A stretch of 57,222 nt of DNA from NCBI GenBank assembly GCA_029167045.1, contig JARFPK010000012.1:1-57222 (forward strand), read 5' to 3'. The notes below the pieces were generated by a model. It worked only from the letters and a program-made list of their open reading frames with translations. It was not told the origin of the DNA and did not search any database. Source of the stretch: Candidatus Methanocrinis natronophilus. Its GTDB lineage: Archaea; Halobacteriota; Methanosarcinia; Methanotrichales; Methanotrichaceae. The translations under genes and the position numbers were made by a program. This document shows, one piece after another, positions 16,649-24,642 of this stretch; position 1 is the stretch's first letter, and every line of letters starts with the position of its first letter.

Positions 16649-17803
16649 ATGACCTTTAAGAAGAGAGCCCTCGAAGCCAGCCCCACCGGGATCTGGTTTC
16701 GCTGGAACAAAAAGAACGGCTACAGCATCGCCGCTCTTTTGCCCCTCGTGGAGGGAGCGGGGCTCGCCGACCGACCCCGGGAGGGGATCATGCTCTACAG
16801 CTTCGCCTCCCCCCAGGCTGAGGAGGTCTACCGGGAGGTCGATAGCTCCAGAGGCTCCGTTGAGGCGGTCTTTGTCGCCGGAGGCCCCCACCCCTCAGCC
16901 CGGCCGGAGGAGGCGCTCCGCCGCTTCGACTTCGTCGTAATCGGGGAGGGGGAGGAGACCCTCCCGGAGCTGATATCAGTCATCAAGGGCGGCGACGACC
17001 CCGCCGGGGTAAAGGGCATCGGATACAGGCAGGATGGGATCGCGAGGTTGACTCTCCCCAGAGAGGACGTAGACCTGGATCTATATCCACCCTTCCAGCC
17101 GCCTATATTCTCTCCCATAGAGATCACCCGCGGCTGTCCCTGGGGGTGTGCATACTGCCAGACGCCGCGGCTCTTCGGAAGGAGGATCCGCCACCGTTCG
17201 ATATCGAAGATCCTGGAGTACGCCCGCTTCTACTCTGACCTGAGGTTCACATCGCCCAACGCCCTCGCCTACGGCTCCGACGGCCTCCACCCCCGGATCG
17301 ATAAGGTGGAGCAGCTCCTTTCCTCCCTATCAGAGCTCGACAAGCCGATCTACTTCGGGACCTTTCCCTCGGAGGTTAGGCCCGACTTCGTGACGGAGGA
17401 GGCCATCGACCTCATCGTCAGGCACTGCAGAAACCGCCACCTGAGCATCGGCGGCCAGTCGGGGAGCGACCGGATTTTGAAGATGATAGGAAGGGGCCAC
17501 GACGTCGAGGCGATAAGAAGGGCCTGCGACCTCTCCCTCGACGGGGGGCTCGTACCCAACCTCGACCTCATCGTCGGCCTTCCCGGGGAGACGGCGGAGG
17601 ACCAGAGGATGACCCTCGACCTGGCCCGGGAGGTCGTCGGGGGAGGGGGGAGGATCAGGGCCCACCACTTCATACCCCTGCCGGGGACGCCCCTGGAGGA
17701 TGAAGAGCCCGCAGACCTGGCCGCCGAAGTCGCAAAAGAGATGGGAGAGCTCGCCCTGAGGGGGAAGGCGACGGGAAGGTGGGGCTCATCGGATCAGATG
17801 TAG
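16649..17803 (+). CDS. B12-binding/radical SAM protein (MJ_1487-like, TIGR04013 type)
   Basis: The protein is 384 aa. The N-terminal third looks like a cobalamin-binding-type Rossmann region (VFVAGGPHPSARPEEALRR, DFVVIGEGEETLPELI). The radical SAM motif CPWGCAYC sits near residue 166 after EITRG, with the downstream block LSIGGQSGSDRILKMIGRGH and LIVGLPGETAEDQ typical of the TIGR04013/MiaB-like architecture. The family is conserved in methanogens, with no reaction assigned that I know of. GGGAGGGG precedes the ATG at 16649. The 3' end overlaps the convergent small gene by 10 bases. Confidence 0.87.
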   Translation: MTFKKRALEASPTGIWFRWNKKNGYSIAALLPLVEGAGLADRPREGIMLYSFASPQAEEVYREVDSSRGSVEAVFVAGGPHPSARPEEALRRFDFVVIGEGEETLPELISVIKGGDDPAGVKGIGYRQDGIARLTLPREDVDLDLYPPFQPPIFSPIEITRGCPWGCAYCQTPRLFGRRIRHRSISKILEYARFYSDLRFTSPNALAYGSDGLHPRIDKVEQLLSSLSELDKPIYFGTFPSEVRPDFVTEEAIDLIVRHCRNRHLSIGGQSGSDRILKMIGRGHDVEAIRRACDLSLDGGLVPNLDLIVGLPGETAEDQRMTLDLAREVVGGGGRIRAHHFIPLPGTPLEDEEPADLAAEVAKEMGELALRGKATGRWGSSDQM

Positions 17804-18132
17804 AACCGTTTGAAGGGGAGCTTGTAGTCGTCCATCGGCTCGTACTTCACCACTATCCTGCTGCTCTCCACGTGGATCTCCCTCACCGACTGGGAGAACA
17901 TGTACCAGGCGTAGCCCCGGTCCGGGACCTTCAGCCCGTCGGGGAGGCTTGAGATGAACTCCGTCTCGTGGAGTATGTAAGAGCGGAGCAGTTCGCTCCC
18001 CGAGGCGAAGAGGAAGGGAAAGCCGACCCGCTCCACCTCCTCCGCCACGGCGGGGTTTGTGAGCCTCAGCCTCTCCTTCAGATGTCGCCGGTATTCTTCT
18101 TCAGTGATGATGATCTCTTTTAGTTCGCTCAA
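17794..18132 (-). CDS. Conserved-looking hypothetical protein, 112 aa
   Basis: A soluble 112-aa protein with no signal peptide or membrane segment. It begins with a charged helix (KEIIITEEEYRRHLKERLRL) and ends with beta-rich sequence (VREIHVESSRIVVKYEPMDD). I do not recognise the family. It overlaps the 3' end of the radical SAM gene by 10 bases, tail to tail. Codon composition matches the GC-rich neighbours, which supports it being real. A TnpB element was inserted about 90 bases upstream of its start. Confidence 0.65.
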   Translation of the reverse strand: MSELKEIIITEEEYRRHLKERLRLTNPAVAEEVERVGFPFLFASGSELLRSYILHETEFISSLPDGLKVPDRGYAWYMFSQSVREIHVESSRIVVKYEPMDDYKLPFKRFYI

Positions 18133-18228
18133 ACCGGTTCACCGCCCATCACTTCAACGAGGGGCGAGATAAAAATTGCGGGGGGAGAGACGGGCCCTCT
18201 CCGGGTTCAAGACGAAATCAGGCCGGAT

Positions 18229-18250
18229 TCCCGCGACTTTAGTCGTGGGA
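18229..18250. repeat. Left-end hairpin of the TnpB element
   Basis: TCCCGCGAC (18229-18237), a TTTA loop, and GTCGTGGGA (18242-18250) form a nine-pair stem with one G-T pair. Imperfect subterminal palindromes like this are what Y1 transposases bind in IS200/IS605 elements. Confidence 0.65.
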
Positions 18251-18320
18251 GGAGGCCGTACTTATTCCCCTGCTCCTTCGGATCAAAACATATTTATGGC
18301 TGAAAATTAAAGTTGACTTG

Positions 18321-19475
18321 ATGGTAGATCAGGTATTAACCGTTAGGTGTAAGCTTGCTCCCACAGATACTCAGGCGAAGTCTATCGAGGAAACATTGGT
18401 AGTTTTTGCCGACGCTTGCACCTGGATCAATCAGAACGTCGATCCGAAGGTTAAGGGCGGGATTAAAATGCAGTACTTGATCTACCAAGATGCAAGGGAG
18501 ACGTTCGGACTATCTGCGAACTTAACTATTCAGGCTATAAGACGAGTAGCGTCGAACCGTAAAACTGCAGGCAAGAACAAAATCGAAGAGTTTCAGCCAA
18601 CAAGTATCAGCTACGATCAGAGGATATTCCAGTACAGAGAAGCCGATGAGCAGGTTGGATTGACTCTTCTACACGGTAGGGAACGAATTCCCCTTGATAT
18701 TGGGAATTACCAGCGGAACCTATTGAAAGGTCAGAAACCCACGTCGGCAACACTGGTAAAGATGAGATCGGGTTACTATATTGATATCCAGGTCAAATCC
18801 GAAGCTCCCGATACCATAGAGACCGATAAGGTGATAGGAGTCGATTTGGGGATAACTGATCTTGCAGTAACTTCAGAAGGTGAGACATATTCAGGATCTG
18901 AGATTAAAACGGTAAGAGACCACTTCGCCCAACTGCGAACCGACCTCCAACGCAAAGCCTCGAAGGGCACAAGAAGTACCAGACGGAGATGTAGACAACT
19001 TCTGAAACGGCTGTCGGGTAAGGAGCAAAGGTTCCAGAGATGGGTTAACCATGGGATCAGCAAAAGCATAGTTCAGAGAGCCATCGAAACCGAGTCTGCA
19101 ATTGCATTGGAAGATCTATCGGGGATCAGGCAGACGTCTAATCGTCGAATCAAGTCTTTACACAAGTGGGCGTTCTACCAGCTGAAAGAATTCGTGAGCT
19201 ATAAGGCAGTAGGTGCTGGTATCCCTGTAATTCTGGTAGAACCCGCTTACACAAGCAAGACCTGTCATCAGTGCCACCACATCGGGGACAGGACCAGGAA
19301 GGTGTTTTCCTGTCCTTCGTGTGGTTGGGGCGGGGACGCAGACTACAACGGGGCTAAAAATATTGCTGATCTTGGGGCTGCTGTAAACCAGCCCGGAGGT
19401 CCGGGGTTGTTCTGCTTAATCGAGGCAGAAAAGATTCCAGGGCTACAGAAAGCCCCCCTCTTCAGAGAGGGGTAG
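18321..19475 (+). CDS. tnpB: RNA-guided nuclease TnpB (OrfB family)
   Basis: The protein is 384 aa. The RuvC-like catalytic triad is visible: D175 in GVDLGITDLAV, E264 in ALEDLSGI, and the Asp of DADYNGAKNI (341 or 339). Between the last two lies the four-cysteine zinc finger CHQC...CPSC. TnpB proteins are RNA-guided DNA nucleases, ancestors of Cas12, that favour retention of their element. The ATG at 18321 directly follows a TTG that could serve as start. All catalytic residues are intact, so the nuclease may be active. The 3' end of the gene overlaps the predicted guide RNA region. Confidence 0.93.
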   Translation: MVDQVLTVRCKLAPTDTQAKSIEETLVVFADACTWINQNVDPKVKGGIKMQYLIYQDARETFGLSANLTIQAIRRVASNRKTAGKNKIEEFQPTSISYDQRIFQYREADEQVGLTLLHGRERIPLDIGNYQRNLLKGQKPTSATLVKMRSGYYIDIQVKSEAPDTIETDKVIGVDLGITDLAVTSEGETYSGSEIKTVRDHFAQLRTDLQRKASKGTRSTRRRCRQLLKRLSGKEQRFQRWVNHGISKSIVQRAIETESAIALEDLSGIRQTSNRRIKSLHKWAFYQLKEFVSYKAVGAGIPVILVEPAYTSKTCHQCHHIGDRTRKVFSCPSCGWGGDADYNGAKNIADLGAAVNQPGGPGLFCLIEAEKIPGLQKAPLFREG

Positions 19476-19480
19476 TTTAC
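19380..19480 (+). ncRNA. Candidate omega RNA (guide RNA) at the TnpB 3' end
   Basis: In known IS605 elements the omega RNA covers the 3' end of tnpB and the right end, with the guide taken from flanking DNA. Here two stems are visible: GGGCT/AGCCC around 19440-19454, and CCCCTCT-TCAG-AGAGGGG at 19455-19472, immediately before the TAG stop. The 5' limit is a guess. The guide would begin in the sequence after about 19480. Confidence 0.4.
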
Positions 19481-19631
19481 AATTGGAGATTTCATCCTGT
19501 AATCCCGGGCGGGCGGCCTTACGGACCAAAAAGGAGGGAGGGCCCCGGGGCCGCCTCGCCTTTCGGGGCAGGGCTTCAGGAAGGATAGATGATCCGACGG
19601 GCCCCTCGGATCTCGAGCCTTTGAGGGGGAG

Positions 19632-20241
19632 TCACTTTACCGTCACCTCCACCTCCAGCCCCGAGAAGACGCCGGCCACGTCCTCGGCCATCGTCGCCCT
19701 CGCCTCGGGGTCGAGCTCTTTCGAGAGGAGGACCCTCACCCTCCTTCCCTCTACATCGACCCCTTCGACCCTCTTTGCCGGGATGATGTTGAGCCCCTTC
19801 TCGGGATCCAAGGCCCCGGCCAAGAGCCTCCTGACGAAATCCGCGTCGATATCCCTCTCTCCCCTCTTCGCCTCGTACTTCATTATCGCAGCTTTTAGGC
19901 CGGAGGTGGCGAGGTGAGCGCAGTGGACCTTGTTCTTTGGAAGCCCGCCGAGCTCCTCCACCACCTCCTTTAAGGAGACCGACTTAGCCTCCTCCAGGGT
20001 CTTGCCCTTGGTGAGCTGTGTCGTGACGCTGGTGCTGGCGATCTTCGCGGCGCATCTTAAGATCTCAAACTTTTATCCTCGATCACCTCGGTATCGGGAT
20101 CGACCTTCATGTAGAGCTGGACCATGTCGCCGCAGGCGGAGCTGCCCACCTCTGCCGTCACGTCCGCATCCTCGATCCGGCCCGGGCTTCGGGGGTTTTT
20201 GAAGTGATCCAGCACTTTTCAGAATATCCAAGGCTTCCCAC
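19632..20241 (-). pseudogene. NifU/IscU-like iron-sulfur scaffold protein with two frameshifts
   Basis: Read across three frames, the protein is a full NifU_N homologue: YSEK, then VLDHFKNPRSPGRIEDADV and EVGSSACGDMVQLYMKV, then FEILRCAAKIASTSVTTQLT, and KVHCAHLATSGLKAAI. All three scaffold cysteines are present (ACGD, LRCA, VHCA). The frame breaks at an A4 run at 20216-20219 (GAAAAGTG where GAAAAAGTG would continue) and another at 20071-20074 (GATAAAAGTT where one more A is needed). After the scaffold domain there is an unusual extension of about 60 residues. The likely GTG start at 20241 is two bases after the DHH gene stop, with GGAGG seven bases before it, so the pair look like an operon. 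Either the gene is decaying or two bases were lost in sequencing. Confidence 0.7.
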
Positions 20242-20243
20242 GA

Positions 20244-22403
20244 TCAAGCCTCCACTTTTTCTCCGGCCTTCGAGCCGGCGGAGGGGACAGCGTCTACGGG
20301 AGATGCGGCGATCTTCTCGACGAGCTTCGCCAGGACCTCTTTTCTCATCCCTCCTACGAACTTGATGGATCCGACGACGAGGTGGCCACCGCCGTTGACG
20401 CCCCCTGCCGCTATCTCCTCCCGGAGCTCCCGGACCATCCTCGGTATGTTCATCCTCACCCCCCTGCTCCTCAGTACTGCGAAGTCGGGGCCGTAGCCTA
20501 TGGTCACCACAGCCTTGCCGTCGTACTTCTTGCAGAGCCGGTCGTGGACCTCTCCCGAGGTCTTCCCCGGGGGCGGAAATGTGAACTTGTGAGCGTAGTT
20601 CTCGACGTCCAGGACGTTCATGACGGCGCCGTTGGGGAGGGTCTGGGTCTTGACGTGGGCGAGGGAGGCCCGGAGCTGCTCCTCGATCGCCTCCTTCGCC
20701 TGCTGGCAGAGGAGCTGGACGATCTTTCGGTGCCGGTCGAGCCTGCCGAGGCATAATATGTCGTTGATGAGCCCCCTCCCATCGTTGAACCGAAGCCAGA
20801 ACGCCTCGTAATCGAGGGCCAGGGCTATATCCCTCAGGTCTTCGATCGAGAACCTCTCCTCTACGAGGCCGATGTACCTTGCCGCCTCGGGAGCTTCGCT
20901 CCTATCGCCGACGGCTGAGACGGCGGGAAAGTGCTTGATCTTCTCCTCGACGGTGGGGTTTATCATCCTCGCGATCTCTGTGGCTATCATCCCGGTGGTT
21001 ACGCCGAAGTCGCCCCCCTGGTGGGCGGGGTTGACGTGGGCAATGAGGTACTCGTCGACGGCCTCGTCGGGGTGGTGGTGGTCGACGACGAGCATCTCCA
21101 GGCCGTAGATCTGGGCCTGTTTCATGGCGGGGACGTCCTCTTCAGTGGAGCCGTTGTCCAGAAGGACGATCAGCGGCATCTTCTGGTCGTGGCGGGACTG
21201 GTCCTCCAGGGCGTAGGTGAGATCTTTTGTGACGTCCTCCAGCTCGTAGAACGGGGCCTTAGACGGAGCGCGCCTGTAGTTGTGGTACTCGGCGTCGGTC
21301 CCTCCCACCTCCCGGATGAGAGGGAGGATCGCCGTCTCGATCGCGACAGCGGCGCTCATCCCGTCGGCGTCGGCGTGGTGCCTCACCACTATAGGCTTCG
21401 ACTTCAGTATCGCTCTTCTGATCTCCTTTGCCACCTGCCTCATCTTCGGTTGAAGCCGCGATATTATCTCGCTCTCCACCAGGAGGGGGAGGTGGGCGGG
21501 ATTTGCCCTCTCGTCTATAGACCTCTCGATCCTCTCCTTGACGGAGGAGGCCTCCCCGCCCCAGAGCTGCTTCATCGACCTGATCTCTATCTGGATCTGG
21601 CCGTTCCTGACAGAGACGTCTCCGATGGCCCTCACCATCATCTCGGTGTCGATCTCGGGCCAGGCCCTGACCCCAGCCCGCTCGAAGGCGGCGCAGAATA
21701 CCAGGCCGCTATCGTCGGCGATGGTGAATATGGTCGGCCCCCCGGTCTGCTTCACCTGGATCACCTCCCCTTCGATGGAGACCATCTTTCCGACGCTCTT
21801 ATCGAGCTCGTCGATCCTCGTCGCCGGCAGCTCCTTCTTCACCTCCAGGGTGTGGTGCTCTCCCACCTCCACCGGCTCCAGCTCGATGTTGCCGTTGGGG
21901 GCGACGTTCCTCACCCGGACGTATATCTCCTCGCCGACCTCCGGCGTCCTTTTTAGAAACTTGTTGTGGGCGAGCCCCCGGACGTGGTCGTTCAGGTCGA
22001 CGAAGGCGCCGAAGTTCGCTATCCCTGAGACCTTCCCCCTGTAGGTGTCGCCGATTACCAGGTCGCCGGTGTCGCAGGCCTTCTCCAGGACGCGGACTAT
22101 CGGCTTCTTGGAGCAGCTAGGGCAGACTTCCGCCTTGACGTTGAGCTTGGCGCAGCAGATGGCGCAGAGGTAATCCCTCCCCAGGCCACCGCAATCCCCA
22201 CAGTCCTCGGTGACGGGGATCTTCCCCTCGCCCTTGCAGACGGGGCATCTCGTCGACCCCTTGCTCACCAGGTCGTTGATCTCGGTCGCTGAGGCCTCGC
22301 CGAGGCTGACGGACTCGATCTTCCCGGTCCCTTTGCAGTTGGGACATCCCTTATCTCCCACCGTCCGATAGCCTTTGCCTCCGCATCTCTCGCACAGGTT
22401 CAT
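20244..22403 (-). CDS. DHH-family phosphoesterase with DnaJ-type zinc fingers and S1/OB domains (RecJ-like)
   Basis: The protein is 719 aa. Residues 1-110 carry DnaJ-like CxxCxGxG units (CERCGGKG, CPNCKGTG, CPVCKGEG, CGDCGGLG) and a further cysteine pair (CPSC). An S1 RNA-binding domain follows (GDTYRGKVSGIANFGAFVDL), then an OB fold (VSIEGEVIQVKQTGGPTIF). The DHH core starts with RHHADADGMSAA near 340 and VVDHHHPDE near 436; the DHHA1 end has GGVNGGGHLVVGS near 666. The known archaeal family includes RecJ-like nucleases and nanoRNases that act on single-stranded nucleic acid, some linked to the replisome. Metal-binding residues appear intact. It shares an operon with the NifU-like gene and is divergent from trm56. 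Confidence 0.9.
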   Translation of the reverse strand: MNLCERCGGKGYRTVGDKGCPNCKGTGKIESVSLGEASATEINDLVSKGSTRCPVCKGEGKIPVTEDCGDCGGLGRDYLCAICCAKLNVKAEVCPSCSKKPIVRVLEKACDTGDLVIGDTYRGKVSGIANFGAFVDLNDHVRGLAHNKFLKRTPEVGEEIYVRVRNVAPNGNIELEPVEVGEHHTLEVKKELPATRIDELDKSVGKMVSIEGEVIQVKQTGGPTIFTIADDSGLVFCAAFERAGVRAWPEIDTEMMVRAIGDVSVRNGQIQIEIRSMKQLWGGEASSVKERIERSIDERANPAHLPLLVESEIISRLQPKMRQVAKEIRRAILKSKPIVVRHHADADGMSAAVAIETAILPLIREVGGTDAEYHNYRRAPSKAPFYELEDVTKDLTYALEDQSRHDQKMPLIVLLDNGSTEEDVPAMKQAQIYGLEMLVVDHHHPDEAVDEYLIAHVNPAHQGGDFGVTTGMIATEIARMINPTVEEKIKHFPAVSAVGDRSEAPEAARYIGLVEERFSIEDLRDIALALDYEAFWLRFNDGRGLINDILCLGRLDRHRKIVQLLCQQAKEAIEEQLRASLAHVKTQTLPNGAVMNVLDVENYAHKFTFPPPGKTSGEVHDRLCKKYDGKAVVTIGYGPDFAVLRSRGVRMNIPRMVRELREEIAAGGVNGGGHLVVGSIKFVGGMRKEVLAKLVEKIAASPVDAVPSAGSKAGEKVEA

Positions 22404-22486
22404 CCTTCAGATGAAGGATGCCAAGGGATTTATCGGTTTTGGAGGGGACGGTGGGGTTAATTAGCATCCGAGGTCTCTGCGCAAGC

Positions 22487-23029
22487 ATGCGAGTTGTGGT
22501 CTTGCGGCTCGGTCACCGGCCGGAGCGGGACAAGAGGGTCACCACCCACGTGGGGCTGGTGGCGAGGGCCTTCGGCGCCGATGAGATGATCCTCGCCGGG
22601 AGGGACGACAAACTGGTGGAGGGGCTTCAGGACGTCTCAAAGAGGTGGGGCGGCGACTTTAGGGTGAGATCGGCGGATGGCTGGAAGGGCGAGGCGAGGC
22701 GTTGGAAGGGTTCAGGTGGGAGGATCGTCCACCTCACCATGTACGGGACCCCCCTCTCGGAGTCGATAGATGAGATCCGCTCCGCCGGGTCGGTGATGGT
22801 GATAGTGGGGGCGGAGAAGGTCCCCCCCGAGATCTATGATATCGCCGACTGGAACGTCGGGGTTGGAAACCAGCCCCATTCGGAGGTGGCGGCCCTGGCT
22901 ATCTTCCTCGACAGGCTCTTTATGGGCCAGGAGCTGGGGAGGAATTTTCAGGGTAGGATCGAGGTCTTCCCAAGTCCGCGATATAAGACCGTCATCGAGA
23001 GGCGAGATGAAGACGAAGGAGATGGCTGA
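22487..23029 (+). CDS. trm56: tRNA (cytidine(56)-2'-O)-methyltransferase
   Basis: The protein is about 180 aa. The family signature MRVVVLRLGHRPERDKRVTT at the start and VGLVARAFGADE are diagnostic of archaeal Trm56, a SPOUT enzyme that methylates C56 in the T-loop of tRNA. The knot region is VMVIVGAEKVPPEIYDIADW followed by NVGVGNQPHSEVAALAIFLD, which binds SAM. The ATG at 22487 gives the standard N-terminus; an in-frame ATG at 22418 adds 23 unrelated residues. Its stop overlaps the next gene, an ATP-grasp protein, so the two form an operon. Confidence 0.93.
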   Translation: MRVVVLRLGHRPERDKRVTTHVGLVARAFGADEMILAGRDDKLVEGLQDVSKRWGGDFRVRSADGWKGEARRWKGSGGRIVHLTMYGTPLSESIDEIRSAGSVMVIVGAEKVPPEIYDIADWNVGVGNQPHSEVAALAIFLDRLFMGQELGRNFQGRIEVFPSPRYKTVIERRDEDEGDG

Positions 23030-24188
23030 TCTACCCCAGAGGATCCTCATCGTCGGCCAGAACGTCCGGCATATCGCCGCTTCCGCGTCGAGGGCCGGCC
23101 ATCAAGTCTTCGCCGCCGACTGCTACAACGACCTCGACCTCGTCGAGACGGCTACCCGATCCCTCCTCCTCGACGCCGACCCTTCGATCCCCGGGGACCT
23201 GGAGAGGTCGGCGAGACTTCTGATCCGGGAGGTCGTCGAGATGGATCAGATCGACGGGCTGGTCCTGGGTCCCGGGATCGAGGATATGAGGTCGGAGGGT
23301 TTGAGGGTCCTCAACAACCCTCCTGATAAGACCTCCACCGTATCCGACAAGCTCTGGCTTGCCAGCTGGCTCGACGAAGAGGGGTTCGCCACCGTCCCTA
23401 CCCGGACTCTCGCCGAGGCGGGGGATCTTCAGGGGTTTCCTCTCATGGTCAAGCCCCGGCGGGGGGCGGGGGGCTTCGAGAACAGGCAGATCTTCACCGG
23501 AGAGGAGCTCGCCGGGGTCGGAGGTGATCTGATCGTCCAGGAGATGGTGGAGGGGACGCCGGCGAGCGTCTCCGTCGTCGCCGACGGGGAGGAGGCGGTA
23601 GCGGTATCTGCAAACGAGCAGCTCATCGGGACCGACTGGCTCGGAGGTACGGGGTTTCGCTACTGCGGCAACCTAACTCCCCTGGATCGTCCTCTATACG
23701 ACCCCGTCATCGAAGAGATGATGGATATCGGCGAGGAGATCGCAGAGAGGCTCCGCCTCGTCGGCTCCAACGGGATCGACTTCATCCTCGCCGAATCCGG
23801 CCCCCTCGTTCTGGAGGTCAACCCCCGGTTCCAGGGTAGCCTCGACTCCGTTGAGATCTCCACGGGGATGAACTTATTCCAGGCCCACCTCCTATCCTTC
23901 GAGGGGGTGCTTCCCGAAAGGCCGAAGCCTAGGAGATTTGGCGCAAGAGGTATCCTCTTCGCCGATGGCGACCTGGGGATTTGCGCCGATCTGAGGTCCG
24001 TCACCCCCTGGATCGCTGACGTCCCCAGGCCTGGATCGATGGCGAAGGAGGGAGAACCGGTGGTTTCGATATTGAGCTATGGAAAAGAGAAAAGGACGGC
24101 GGTCGATCTCCTCAAAGGGAGGAGCTGGAGGATACTGCGAGCCTGTCGCCGCATTCGACCCGCCTCACCAGGAGACTACCCGATATAG
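23007..24188 (+). CDS. ATP-grasp superfamily ligase, methanogen type
   Basis: The protein is about 393 aa. It opens with ILIVGQNVRHIAASASRAGH and FAADCYNDLDLVE, seen in a methanogen-conserved ATP-grasp group (COG2232-like). The ATP-grasp core includes PLMVKPRRGAGGFENRQIF, IVQEMVEGTPASVSVVADGE and the metal/ATP-binding end NGIDFILAESGPLVLEVNPR with the E-x-N motif. Such enzymes join a carboxylate to an amine or thiol through an acyl-phosphate. The substrate is unknown; coenzyme synthesis is a guess from its distribution. The start is either 23007 or the in-frame ATG at 23022; it overlaps trm56 in both cases. The stop is TAG. Confidence 0.82.
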   Translation: MKTKEMADLPQRILIVGQNVRHIAASASRAGHQVFAADCYNDLDLVETATRSLLLDADPSIPGDLERSARLLIREVVEMDQIDGLVLGPGIEDMRSEGLRVLNNPPDKTSTVSDKLWLASWLDEEGFATVPTRTLAEAGDLQGFPLMVKPRRGAGGFENRQIFTGEELAGVGGDLIVQEMVEGTPASVSVVADGEEAVAVSANEQLIGTDWLGGTGFRYCGNLTPLDRPLYDPVIEEMMDIGEEIAERLRLVGSNGIDFILAESGPLVLEVNPRFQGSLDSVEISTGMNLFQAHLLSFEGVLPERPKPRRFGARGILFADGDLGICADLRSVTPWIADVPRPGSMAKEGEPVVSILSYGKEKRTAVDLLKGRSWRILRACRRIRPASPGDYPI

Positions 24189-24473
24189 CCAGTTGCTGAC
24201 CATGGTGACCAGCTTTTCAAACCCGCTACCCCTCTCCAGCTTCTCTCGATCTTTCTCGGCATATCTCTTCTCTTTGATCCAGGACATGATTTTTCGGTTG
24301 TTCGTCGAGAGATATAACGATATCGGTCTCCTCCGGTCTACCGGGGTCGGATATCCGGCAAAATTCCAAGACCGTTTAAGGGGAAGGGCCCGGGCAGGTC
24401 AGGATATCCGGTTCACCTGGAAAAACCAAAATCTTTATGATACATGAGGGAGGCTCTCATCCAAGTGATATAC

Positions 24474-24581
24474 ATGGATATCGTATCGATCATAGCATAC
24501 CTCCAGGCTCTCGTCGTGCTGGTGTTGTTCTTCGGGATTCTCGCCGTCGGTTTCAAGGTCTGGCGCTGGAATTACGCCTGA
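24474..24581 (+). CDS. Small single-pass membrane protein, 35 aa
   Basis: This short ORF encodes a 35-residue protein with one hydrophobic helix (IIAYLQALVVLVLFFGIL, then AVG) and a basic aromatic end (FKVWRWNYA), a usual form for small inner-membrane proteins with a cytoplasmic C-terminus. GTGAT lies four bases before the ATG, matching the archaeal anti-Shine-Dalgarno. An in-frame ATG at 24444 would give 45 residues. TATA-like TTTATGATA is at about 24434-24442. The 24189-24443 stretch upstream shows no other gene. I do not recognise the family. Confidence 0.45.
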   Translation: MDIVSIIAYLQALVVLVLFFGILAVGFKVWRWNYA

Positions 24582-24642
24582 CCCGGCCGATCGGTTTTAG
24601 CTCTTCTTTTTCTCTTGTAGCTGGCGGATAAAGCTGCGCCCA

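Larger units (their letters stand above)
18229..19480 (+). mobile_element. TnpB-only IS200/IS605-type element (IS605 group)
   Basis: The element consists of a left-end hairpin (18229-18250), one tnpB gene and a right-end hairpin (19455-19472) overlapping the tnpB stop. There is no tnpA in or beside it, so transposition would need a Y1 transposase in trans. The exact ends cannot be fixed without an empty site; the boundaries given are the hairpin edge and a few bases past the stop. Sequence composition is more AT-rich than the flanks. Confidence 0.75.
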
